Source: CAZULF01 sp964621215
Lineage (GTDB): Bacteria; Pseudomonadota; Gammaproteobacteria; UBA1113
Reading direction: 5' to 3'
Assembly (NCBI GenBank): GCA_964621215.1
Contig: CAZULF010000068.1
Span: forward strand, 1-11,610
Length of the DNA: 11,610 bases
Shown: positions 1 to 5,764 of the stretch, piece after piece
Numbering within the stretch: position 1 is the first letter of the stretch
How the letters are laid out: each line of letters begins with the position of its first letter
The notes under the pieces: model-generated
What the model was told of the DNA's origin: nothing
Databases searched by the model: none
What the model saw: only the letters and a program-made list of their open reading frames with translations
Translations under genes and position numbers: made by a program

Positions 1-171
1 GATATGTAAGTCCATGAGGATAACATGGGGATTCAGTTCGCGCACTAGTCGTAGTGCTTCGTCGCCCGATTTGGCTTCGCCCACCACTTTAATTCCAGAG
101 ACATTTTCAAACAATTTTTTGATACCCTGGCGCACCAGGTCATGGTCGTCGATAAGCAATAAGCTAATCAA
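1..171 (-). CDS. gacA: GacA/UvrY/LetA-type response regulator, N-terminal part (runs off the window)
   Basis: Only the first 57 codons lie in the window. The product is the receiver domain of a NarL/FixJ-class response regulator, partner of a BarA/GacS/LetS-type hybrid histidine kinase that in gammaproteobacteria drives CsrA-antagonising small RNAs. Visible residues: MISLLLIDDHDLVRQGI with the acidic pair D8/D9, and LMDLHI with phospho-acceptor D54, the same position as in GacA. Spacing and wording (GIKVVGEAKSGDEALRLVREL) are typical of GacA/UvrY/LetA rather than other NarL relatives. The start is a TTG at 171-169, chosen because a GGAG Shine-Dalgarno (181-178) sits 6 nt upstream and because it gives the family's exact N-terminus. 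The gene begins just 28 nt after the 3' end of tRNA-Ser on the same strand. The HTH domain is outside the window, so the assignment rests on the receiver alone. Confidence 0.9.
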   Translation of the reverse strand, partial: MISLLLIDDHDLVRQGIKKLFENVSGIKVVGEAKSGDEALRLVRELNPHVILMDLHI

Positions 172-199
172 AGTTTACTCCAATTTTTTGAAAATGAGA

Positions 200-290
200 T
201 GGCGGAGAGGCAGGGATTCGAACCCTGGGAGGGGGGGTGCCCCTCAACGGTTTTCAAGACCGCCGCCTTCAACCACTCAGCCACCTCTCC
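200..290 (-). tRNA. tRNA-Ser (anticodon UGA)
   Basis: This is a complete 91-nt type II tRNA reading from 290 to 200. The acceptor stem GGAGAGG/CCTCTCC is followed by discriminator G and an encoded CCA (202-200). The D arm is GCTGAGTGGTTGAAGGC. The anticodon stem GCGGT/ACCGT closes the loop CTTGAAA, giving anticodon TGA (plus-strand 254-256). The T arm is CAGGG-TTCGAAT-CCCTG. The long variable arm typical of serine tRNAs pairs GAGGGG with CCCCTC and makes a run of seven G on the plus strand at 231-237. It decodes UCA and other UCN codons. It lies directly upstream of the gacA-like gene, with no room for a separate promoter between them. Confidence 0.97.
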
Positions 291-307
291 GAAACAATTT
301 CGTGGGT

Positions 308-313
308 AGAATA
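308..313 (-). promoter_or_regulatory. Possible -10 box for tRNA-Ser
   Basis: Read on the minus strand this is TATTCT, ending 17 nt before the mature tRNA 5' end, with a GC-rich stretch (ACCCACG) just after it, as is common for stable-RNA promoters. No convincing -35 hexamer lies 16-18 nt upstream, so this is only a plausible site. Confidence 0.3.
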
Positions 314-320
314 CCTTAAA

Positions 321-349
321 ATGGAAGCGAACGCTAGCGGAACGTAGGG
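321..349. repeat. Possible degenerate REP-like unit
   Basis: The stretch contains GGAAGCGAACGCTAGCGGAA with an internal CGCTAGCG palindrome. It can be aligned, with small insertions, to the core ATGGAGCGAAGCGGAAT of the neighbouring REP units. It may be a decayed copy or a second repeat family, or chance. It lies 17-45 bp from the perfect unit that starts at 365. Confidence 0.25.
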
Positions 350-364
350 CTCGCGTGAAATTCC

Positions 365-495
365 TGTAGCCTGGATGGAGCGAAGCGGAATCCGGGAAAC
401 ACTGGCTTAAAGTCAAATCGTCGTCCCGCGGCTTGTCCGCGGGATCCAGAACATATCGTGATCCCCGGATTCCGCTTCGCTCCATCCAGGCTACA
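365..495. repeat. GTAG-headed REP pair in inverted orientation (BIME-like)
   Basis: Two copies of a 32-nt unit beginning TGTAGCCTGGATGGAGCGAA lie at 365-396 (forward) and 464-495 (reverse) and are identical. Within each unit, CCTGGAT can pair with ATCCGGG around a GGAGCGAAGCGGA loop, so each is a small imperfect hairpin preceded by GTAG. This is the layout of REP sequences moved by RAYT (TnpA-REP) transposases. The 67-nt spacer holds a separate GC-rich hairpin at 424-444. The right arm ends exactly at the base next to the glycosylase stop codon (498-496). The pair fills most of the 205-bp gap between that gene and tRNA-Ser. Confidence 0.9.
424..444. repeat. GC-rich hairpin nested in the REP pair
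   Basis: TCCCGCGG, a 5-nt loop CTTGT and CCGCGGGA form a perfect 8-bp stem. There is no T-run on either side, so it does not look like a standard intrinsic terminator. It appears to be a different palindromic element set inside the BIME-like pair. Confidence 0.7.
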
Positions 496-1146
496 TTAGT
501 CTTGATCCAACCAAGCCCTAACCATTTGAAAATCTTGGTACGCTTTGGCTTTATCGCGCGGGTTACGCAATAAATAGGCCGGATGATAGGTCACTAGCAA
601 GGTCGCGGGGTGATTCCCGAATTGTAAGCGTTGTCCTCGCAAACGTGATAAGGAGGTATCCACCCCCAATAAGTAATGGGCTGCAATCCGGCCGACGGCG
701 AGAATAAGCTTGGGCTGCACTAATGCGATTTGACGTTCAAGAAAAGGGGTACATTTTGCGACCTCTTCGGAGGATGGGTCGCGGTTGTTGGGTGGGCGGC
801 ATTTTAGGATATTACAGATGTAAACTTCTTTTCGACTCAGGTCGATTGCCTCCAACATGGCATCAAGCAATTGGCCTGCTCTACCGACAAACGGTTCACC
901 CAAACGATCTTCATTCGCTCCGGGCGCTTCGCCAATAATAAGGAGGTCTGCCTGCTGATTACCGACGCCAAACACGGTTTGGGTTCGGGTTTGACATAGG
1001 TTACATTGTGTACAAACGACCACCTCTTGTCTGAGCTTATCCCATGGTTCCATAGGCTGAATATCCGCCACAGCGGCAGCGGCTTTCTCTTGCCAAACGG
1101 TCACACCCATTTGTTGCAAGTAATACTGTTGTTGTGTTGAAATCAT
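496..1146 (-). CDS. Uracil-DNA glycosylase, family 4 (Fe-S type)
   Basis: The 216-residue enzyme should excise uracil from DNA to start base excision repair of deaminated cytosine. Family 4 signatures are clear: the motif GEAPGANED at residues 72-80, which holds the catalytic-loop residues, then GEPFVGRAGQLLDAML, KCRPPNNRDP around 115-124, and the HPAYLLR motif at 188-194. Likely 4Fe-4S ligands are C45 and C48 (CTQC) with C116 and C132, which have the 15-residue spacing seen in this family; C51 and C111 are extra. Length is normal. The chosen ATG (1146-1144) has only a distant GGGG upstream, so translation initiation may be weak; M13 is an alternative start. A REP pair lies just upstream (1171-1254) and another abuts the stop codon. 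The gene is divergent from rmuC. Such genes are often labelled 'phage SPO1 DNA polymerase-related protein' in older annotation. Confidence 0.93.
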   Translation of the reverse strand: MISTQQQYYLQQMGVTVWQEKAAAAVADIQPMEPWDKLRQEVVVCTQCNLCQTRTQTVFGVGNQQADLLIIGEAPGANEDRLGEPFVGRAGQLLDAMLEAIDLSRKEVYICNILKCRPPNNRDPSSEEVAKCTPFLERQIALVQPKLILAVGRIAAHYLLGVDTSLSRLRGQRLQFGNHPATLLVTYHPAYLLRNPRDKAKAYQDFQMVRAWLDQD

Positions 1147-1170
1147 AAATGGTTACGTGTTCCCCTAAAC

Positions 1171-1254
1171 CCTGTAGCCTGGATGGAGCGAAGCGGAATT
1201 CGGGTTTTCTATTCGAGAATCCCGGATTCCGCTTCGCTCCATCCAGGCTACAGG
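1171..1254. repeat. Second GTAG REP pair, inverted, 16-nt spacer
   Basis: Arms of 34 nt at 1171-1204 and 1221-1254 differ at one position (ATTCGGG against ATCCGGG) and would form a long hairpin in either transcript. The unit is the same one as at 365-495, beginning GTAGCCTGGATGGAGCGAAG. It lies in the divergent gap between the glycosylase (start 1146) and rmuC (start 1317), inside the likely 5' leader of the glycosylase mRNA. Confidence 0.9.
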
Positions 1255-1281
1255 AACTCCATCGCATTTTAAAAAATCTCC

Positions 1282-1292
1282 GGTATAATACC
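1282..1292. promoter_or_regulatory. Symmetric -10 element between udg and rmuC
   Basis: GGTATAATACC is a perfect 5+1+5 palindrome. It gives a consensus TATAAT (1284-1289) on the plus strand and TATTAT (1290-1285) on the minus strand. For rmuC the implied start of transcription is near 1296, leaving about 20 nt of leader. For the glycosylase it would leave a leader of about 130 nt containing the REP pair. No good -35 hexamer was found for either direction, so plus-strand use is likely and minus-strand use is speculative. Confidence 0.45.
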
Positions 1293-1316
1293 TCTTTTCA
1301 CACAAGGCTAGCAATC

Positions 1317-2561
1317 ATGTCTGCTGATACTCTAATCATTGTTGTCTCTATTTTACTAATTGGCGGTCTGCTACTGTGGGGGCTGTATCGTTTACTGACT
1401 TCGCAGTTGAAATTGAGCCAAGCTGAGCAACAACTCATTCTAGAAAAATTATTTAATCAACTCAAAGAAACCGTGCAACAAGAAAATGTACAAGCGCGTG
1501 AATTGTCTAGCAATCAGCAATTAACTGGCTTGGCAACCATTCAAGATAACTTACAAAAAACTAGTATGTTAGTGCAACAAAAATTATTAGATAGCTTAAC
1601 TCACCATAGCAAACAACTAGACGAGCGCGTTTTGCATTTAACCAATGATATTCAGCAGCGTTTACAAACTATTAGTTTGCAAGTGGAGCGCCGTTTAAAT
1701 GAAGGCTTTGAAAAAACAACTGAAACGTTTACCCGTGTAGTTGAACGCTTAGCCATTATTGATGCGGCACAGAAAAAAATTACTGAGTTATCGACTAGCG
1801 TTGTGAGTTTGCAGGAATTATTAGCCGACAAACGTGCGCGTGGTGCATTTGGTGAAGTACAATTAAGTACGTTATTACATAATGTATTGCCTGAAAATCA
1901 TTTTGCTTTGCAACATACTTTGTCGAACGGCAAACGTGTCGATTGTATGTTATTTTTGCCTGCCCCTACCGGCAATGTTGCTATCGATGCGAAATTTCCG
2001 TTAGAAAATTACCAAATTATGCAGGATCGCAATACTAATGATGCTGATCGCAAATTAGCGGAGCAGCGTTTTAGACAAGACATTCGCAAACATATTCAAG
2101 ATATTGCTGATAAATATATTATTGAAGGCGAGACTGCTGACGGTGCGATTTTGTTTTTACCTGCCGAAGCGATTTTTGCGGAAATTCACGGACATTATCC
2201 TGACATAGTTGAAGCAGCACAAAAAGCTCGTGTGTGGTTAGCTTCGCCAACAACATTGATGGCGATTTTAACTACCGCTCGCGCAGTATTGAAAGATGCG
2301 GCGACACGCAAGCAGGTCCATATTATTCAAACGCATTTACGTGCTTTGTCGATTGATTTTGGTCGTTTTGAAAAACGTATGGATGCCTTGGCCAAGCATA
2401 TTGATCAAGCCCACAGCGATGTGGCTGATGTGCGAACGTCTGCTACAAAGATCAGCAGTCGCTTTACCAAAATTGAGCAAGTTGAATTGGAAGAAGAGCA
2501 TCATCTGGATGTGACGCTAGCGGAAACTAGGATTTCTGAGCTTGAGGATGTGAAAACCTAG
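1317..2561 (+). CDS. rmuC: DNA recombination protein RmuC
   Basis: RmuC-family protein of 414 residues, an inner-membrane-anchored, nuclease-like protein that in E. coli limits inversion at short inverted repeats. From the ATG at 1317: a membrane segment at about residues 5-27 (TLIIVVSILLIGG), a long coiled-coil-like helical region at about 28-160, then the RmuC domain. Domain marks include RGAFGEVQLSTLL, VDCMLFLP, VAIDAKFPLENY (the acidic/Lys pair expected of a PD-(D/E)xK-like core), FLPAEAIFAEI and VWLASPTTLMAIL. The open frame extends back to 1149, but that part translates REP sequence, so 1317 is preferred; an AAGG lies 9 nt before it. The stop is doubled in frame (TAG TAG, 2559-2564), and the second TAG belongs to the downstream palindrome. 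It is interesting that a gene linked to inverted-repeat stability is flanked by inverted repeats, but this may be coincidence. Confidence 0.93.
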   Translation: MSADTLIIVVSILLIGGLLLWGLYRLLTSQLKLSQAEQQLILEKLFNQLKETVQQENVQARELSSNQQLTGLATIQDNLQKTSMLVQQKLLDSLTHHSKQLDERVLHLTNDIQQRLQTISLQVERRLNEGFEKTTETFTRVVERLAIIDAAQKKITELSTSVVSLQELLADKRARGAFGEVQLSTLLHNVLPENHFALQHTLSNGKRVDCMLFLPAPTGNVAIDAKFPLENYQIMQDRNTNDADRKLAEQRFRQDIRKHIQDIADKYIIEGETADGAILFLPAEAIFAEIHGHYPDIVEAAQKARVWLASPTTLMAILTTARAVLKDAATRKQVHIIQTHLRALSIDFGRFEKRMDALAKHIDQAHSDVADVRTSATKISSRFTKIEQVELEEEHHLDVTLAETRISELEDVKT

Positions 2562-2606
2562 TAGCCGGGATGGATGCCAGCCTTCGCTGGCATCCATCCC
2601 GGCTAC
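2561..2606. repeat. Perfect 21-bp palindrome with GTAG ends between convergent genes
   Basis: GTAGCCGGGATGGATGCCAG plus one further base forms one arm; after the 4-nt loop CTTC the exact complement ends in GGCTAC at 2606. It shares the GTAG/CTAC termini and the GGATGGA core with the other REP units but has a different inner sequence. It begins on the last base of the rmuC stop codon and ends 3 bp before the stop codon of the DUF2147 gene. It could act as a bidirectional transcript end or 3'-end stabiliser. There is no clear T-run on the plus side and only GGTTTTC on the minus side, so it is not a classic intrinsic terminator. Confidence 0.9.
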
Positions 2607-2609
2607 AAT

Positions 2610-3071
2610 TTACATCTTATTCCAAGTCTGCGTACGACCAATCAAAGAAATACCAATATACCCGCGAATCTTCAAACTTTTTCCATCCGGAGCCAAGGTA
2701 ATATTACATTTATAGGTTTTGCCAGATTCAGGATCAACAATTTGGCCGCCACTCCAAAATAGAGGGTCTTTGGGGCTTTGTTTCATGCCGGTTAAAATAA
2801 CCAAACCTAACATTTTTTGATTGTGCAAAGCACCAGTACATTTGACACAGACATCATCAGGACCTTCACCAGGTCGATAATACGCTTTAGTAACCTTTCC
2901 GCTTAATTGACCCTGACTATCTTCAGTAATGGTAATAATACTACGTGGCTTTTTGGTGACATCGTCAATAGTTTGCCATTTACCTACCGGACTCACCGTT
3001 CCGGCAAATGCCACTGACATCCCTAAAACACTGGCTACTAATATAGCCATCATTGTTTTTACCCAACGCAT
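2610..3071 (-). CDS. Secreted DUF2147 family protein
   Basis: A 153-residue protein with a clear Sec signal peptide: MRWVKTMMAILVASVLGMS, cleavage likely after AFA (residue 23). The mature part matches the DUF2147 pattern: SPVGKWQTIDD near the N-terminus, VCVKCTG (C75 and C78), WSGGQIVDPESGKTYKC (C122), and the closing RGYIGISLIGRTQTW. Members are small, probably lipocalin-like beta-barrel proteins exported to the periplasm; no biochemical role is established to my knowledge. C75/C78 could form a disulfide. The start is well supported by AAAGGAG (3086-3080), about 7 nt upstream. It is convergent with rmuC and downstream of the orphan membrane protein gene on the same strand, 170 bp away, and probably has its own promoter. 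Confidence 0.9.
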   Translation of the reverse strand: MRWVKTMMAILVASVLGMSVAFAGTVSPVGKWQTIDDVTKKPRSIITITEDSQGQLSGKVTKAYYRPGEGPDDVCVKCTGALHNQKMLGLVILTGMKQSPKDPLFWSGGQIVDPESGKTYKCNITLAPDGKSLKIRGYIGISLIGRTQTWNKM

Positions 3072-3139
3072 ATCCCTACTCCTTTAATGATTAATCGGTA
3101 AACTCAAAGCGTACCATAAAGTTAACGCATTGTTATCAC

Positions 3140-3168
3140 AGTATAATCTATTAACTGAATACTTTGCA
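3140..3168 (-). promoter_or_regulatory. Possible promoter of the DUF2147 gene
   Basis: Minus-strand TATACT (3145-3140) makes a good -10 box. Seventeen bases upstream is TGCAAA (3168-3163), a poor -35. The implied leader is about 60 nt and contains the Shine-Dalgarno at 3086-3080. The rest of the 3072-3241 gap is AT-rich and shows no hairpin that I can see. Confidence 0.3.
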
Positions 3169-3241
3169 GGGCGTGGAAAGATTTTTTGTAAGTCAGACAA
3201 AATTTGGTCAGTAATGTAGAAAATAGCGGGAATGTTATTAA

Positions 3242-5764
3242 TTAAAGTAGATTCTGAGCCATCCCTTGACCTTCCATAATGGCAGAAAGAGATCTTGAGT
3301 TATCCGATGGGCTGTTAGCTGAAGACTCTGGTCGTGTATGAGGAAAGCTCTTTATTTCTCTGGTCCAAAATCCATCTCTGCTAGATGGTGCGATTGTACT
3401 GCTTCGATTTGGCATACTTGAATAGTTTCTTACTAATCCAGGTGAGGTAGATCTTAAAGGATGCGTAAGTCTCACCAAATCTGCCGAGGAGGCTGAGCCC
3501 TCTGGCCTTCTTAGGTTCTCCTCTATACCACTAAGTAAAGAAGAAGCCTCTCTTCTATCCCCTTCAACCTCATTAATCGATAAAGGTAAAACATGTTCAC
3601 TTCTGGCCCAGCTTCTACGTAAGTAATTAAACAATCCATAAGGGTTGCAACATGAGCTACTACTTGATGAAGTTTCATGTTCAATAACCGCCGCCTTGTT
3701 GCTTTTCCACCCTAAAAGAATTTGTGTTTCATTAAATACTTTTTGTACTGAAGGATTTTTTCCTTCCGCATTGCGATGAGTATTACTATAAATATATTCT
3801 AATGCCTGTTCAGAATAAATCTGAAAGAGTCTTGCTGGAATTGAAGGTACTTCACCCGCAAGAAGTAAAGCAGCTTTTGTCGCTTTGTAACCACAATAAG
3901 CTAATGTAAGAGTTGAAATTAGAGAAATCAGCATATTTAAATATGGAATTTTTGGAAACCAATCTTGTAATCTCTCATTATGTACTACCAACGTAGAAAT
4001 AATGTTGGTACAGGATTGAGTAAAAAGAGATATCGGATTTACGTATGACATTATTTTCTTCGCATAATTTGCAAGAGAGGAATCCCTATTATCACTTGAA
4101 AACAAACTATACTTAACGCTGGGGAAAGGAGCCATCTCTAAATGTAAAAACCGTTGTGCTCCTAAAATTTTAACTATGACCCAAGAACCTACACCAATAA
4201 CACCACCACCAATTAATAATGGATTGAGAATCATACTATGAGAAGGAAGTCGATGTATAATGGCCTCTCTTGCACCTCGTAGAATGATATGTAAACTACT
4301 CACGCCTCCCAGTGTTGCTAAGGTCGCAATTAAATACGACTTACAAGTAGCTTGGAAGTCATTCTTTAAACCCTTATTTTTTATTTGGTCACTTTGACCC
4401 TGAAAAACAAAAAATAATATAACTACTGAAAGTAGTGAATATATCCCTACCGGTAAAGTAAAAGCCAAATTACTGTTATCTGCAGATGTCACTGATAAAA
4501 ACAAGGCTGCAGTATTGGTATAACCAACTAGCAATCCAGCAATAATTAAGAATATACGACCTAATAAATCGCGGTAGGTTTCTAAAAAAGTTAAAAAATG
4601 GCGAAGTTGCAACTCATCCGCCTCTAACCAAGTTGAGGAATTCGCTAGATTTTTTATTTTATGACCTAACCGACGCAGATCAGCATTAACATCTAATTCT
4701 CGAATGAGCTCTGTTAAAGTTAATACTTGTTCGTAGCCAAAACATTTTGCACTTGCTTGCAATGCAAGGTGCTTTACTTCAGCTATTTCAAGGCTTTTTC
4801 CGTGACATACTGCCACTTCTTGTAAATTTAACAAATACTGATCTAATTGCTCCGGAAATTGTTTTAGATAGTCTGCATCTGTTTGCTCTCTTTCTATTTT
4901 TTGAATGTATTCAGCACAGACTCGTGATAAATCATTTTCCAAACTGCTTACAGGCACTAATGACATAGATAATAATGTATTATATGAAAATGCTTGTTTT
5001 GGAGTGCATTGAATCATCAATGGTGCAATAGCCGCGGTAGCTTTTTCACCTGAATTGGGATACCGCGAAAGGTAAACTACAAAACAGCTTAGCGGGATGA
5101 CAAGTAAATACATGAAGGGATCAATAATTGAAAAAACTTTCGTCATGATGGTGGTTATTAAACCCATCCCACTTAAAAGCATCATGAGTTCTTTTGTAAT
5201 GCTGGTATAACCTACTGTTAATGGGTAATATTGACCTAACGCACTAGTAATGGAAGATATCCATGCAATAAAGTAGCCTATTATTCGGGAAACGATAGGA
5301 ATGAGATAACTAGCCACTATGACGCTAGTGTTGGGTGTGGGTTCATGCTCTAATTCTGCCTCATCACTTCCATCAAGTGATTCATCCCGGGATGTGGATG
5401 ATGTTAATTGACGAGTAAGATTATTATCATCCCCCTCTTCTTCATGCCAGCTTAAATCTTTTTCTGTATCCGAAGAAATCGGAATTTCAACATAACTATG
5501 CCCATCTCTCGGCTCAATTTCTAGCTGTGTGCGTAAACCAGGCACCGTGGATTGTGAACCAGATTTTTCTTCGCCAGTAACTGTGAGAGTCATGCAGGCC
5601 TCATTCATGTTTATAGAAGTTTTGGCGCCATAATACAGCAAAAACATTAAAGGTATATTAACGATCGAAAATAATTTTCTTAACCTTCTTCCCATTTTAC
5701 GATACAGTGGGGCATAAGCCTTAAGGAGGGGTATTTCATATGCCAAAACCATATCATCTCGCAA
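3242..5764 (-). CDS. Large multi-spanning membrane protein of unknown family
   Basis: I do not recognise this protein. The longest reading is 840 residues from a TTG at 5764; M5 (ATG 5752) and M24 (ATG 5695, 817 residues) are alternatives, none with a strong ribosome site. Layout by residue (840 numbering): basic stretch 22-30; membrane segment about 31-46; Ser/Asp/Glu-rich soluble linker about 60-145; membrane segments about 147-170, 192-210 and 213-232; a soluble helical region about 255-395 with cysteines at 253, 283, 320 and 341; then membrane segments about 401-425, 434-455, 475-495, 511-535, 572-594 and 607-636; a final soluble tail 637-840 that is Ser/Arg-rich and looks disordered, with a run of Ser then CC near 699-706. 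The frame is intact for 2.5 kb, so it is very likely real. Base use looks more AT-rich than the neighbours, suggesting acquired or fast-evolving DNA. A host-directed effector is one possibility in an intracellular bacterium, but nothing here proves it. Confidence 0.8.
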   Translation of the reverse strand: MRDDMVLAYEIPLLKAYAPLYRKMGRRLRKLFSIVNIPLMFLLYYGAKTSINMNEACMTLTVTGEEKSGSQSTVPGLRTQLEIEPRDGHSYVEIPISSDTEKDLSWHEEEGDDNNLTRQLTSSTSRDESLDGSDEAELEHEPTPNTSVIVASYLIPIVSRIIGYFIAWISSITSALGQYYPLTVGYTSITKELMMLLSGMGLITTIMTKVFSIIDPFMYLLVIPLSCFVVYLSRYPNSGEKATAAIAPLMIQCTPKQAFSYNTLLSMSLVPVSSLENDLSRVCAEYIQKIEREQTDADYLKQFPEQLDQYLLNLQEVAVCHGKSLEIAEVKHLALQASAKCFGYEQVLTLTELIRELDVNADLRRLGHKIKNLANSSTWLEADELQLRHFLTFLETYRDLLGRIFLIIAGLLVGYTNTAALFLSVTSADNSNLAFTLPVGIYSLLSVVILFFVFQGQSDQIKNKGLKNDFQATCKSYLIATLATLGGVSSLHIILRGAREAIIHRLPSHSMILNPLLIGGGVIGVGSWVIVKILGAQRFLHLEMAPFPSVKYSLFSSDNRDSSLANYAKKIMSYVNPISLFTQSCTNIISTLVVHNERLQDWFPKIPYLNMLISLISTLTLAYCGYKATKAALLLAGEVPSIPARLFQIYSEQALEYIYSNTHRNAEGKNPSVQKVFNETQILLGWKSNKAAVIEHETSSSSSSCCNPYGLFNYLRRSWARSEHVLPLSINEVEGDRREASSLLSGIEENLRRPEGSASSADLVRLTHPLRSTSPGLVRNYSSMPNRSSTIAPSSRDGFWTREIKSFPHTRPESSANSPSDNSRSLSAIMEGQGMAQNLL
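5723..5729 (+). promoter_or_regulatory. Strong Shine-Dalgarno for the PLP enzyme gene
   Basis: AAGGAGG matches the anti-Shine-Dalgarno perfectly and lies 10 nt before the ATG at 5740. It fixes that start and lies inside the opposite-strand orphan frame if the latter starts at 5752 or 5764. Confidence 0.8.

Noticed and set aside
14..319. A 101-residue plus-strand open frame
   Set aside because: It runs antisense through the receiver domain of the gacA-like gene and through the tRNA, and has no recognisable protein features.
424..444. An intrinsic terminator for the glycosylase gene
   Set aside because: The 8-bp GC hairpin has no U-tract on either side.
168..485. A 105-residue minus-strand open frame starting MERSGIRG
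   Set aside because: It reads through the REP pair and across the whole tRNA-Ser gene. MERS-like peptides are a familiar artefact of translating this repeat.
365..1254. A CRISPR-like array
   Set aside because: The repeats alternate in orientation, occur as isolated pairs with unequal spacers, and have no cas genes; they are REP/BIME-type elements.
1037..1267. A 76-residue minus-strand open frame over the second REP pair
   Set aside because: It overlaps the glycosylase start in another frame and translates repeat sequence (SLDGAKRN).
1149..1316. An upstream extension of rmuC by 56 residues
   Set aside because: The extension translates both REP arms, has no ribosome site, and lies upstream of the -10 box; the start at 1317 gives the normal membrane-anchored N-terminus.
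2561..2606. A standard rho-independent terminator
   Set aside because: The stem is strong, but no T-run follows on the plus strand and only a weak GGTTTTC follows on the minus strand, so I left it as a repeat with possible terminator function.
5600..5739. A methionine-related riboswitch or a clear promoter ahead of the PLP enzyme
   Set aside because: The region is coding on the other strand; I saw no conserved riboswitch core and only weak matches to promoter hexamers.
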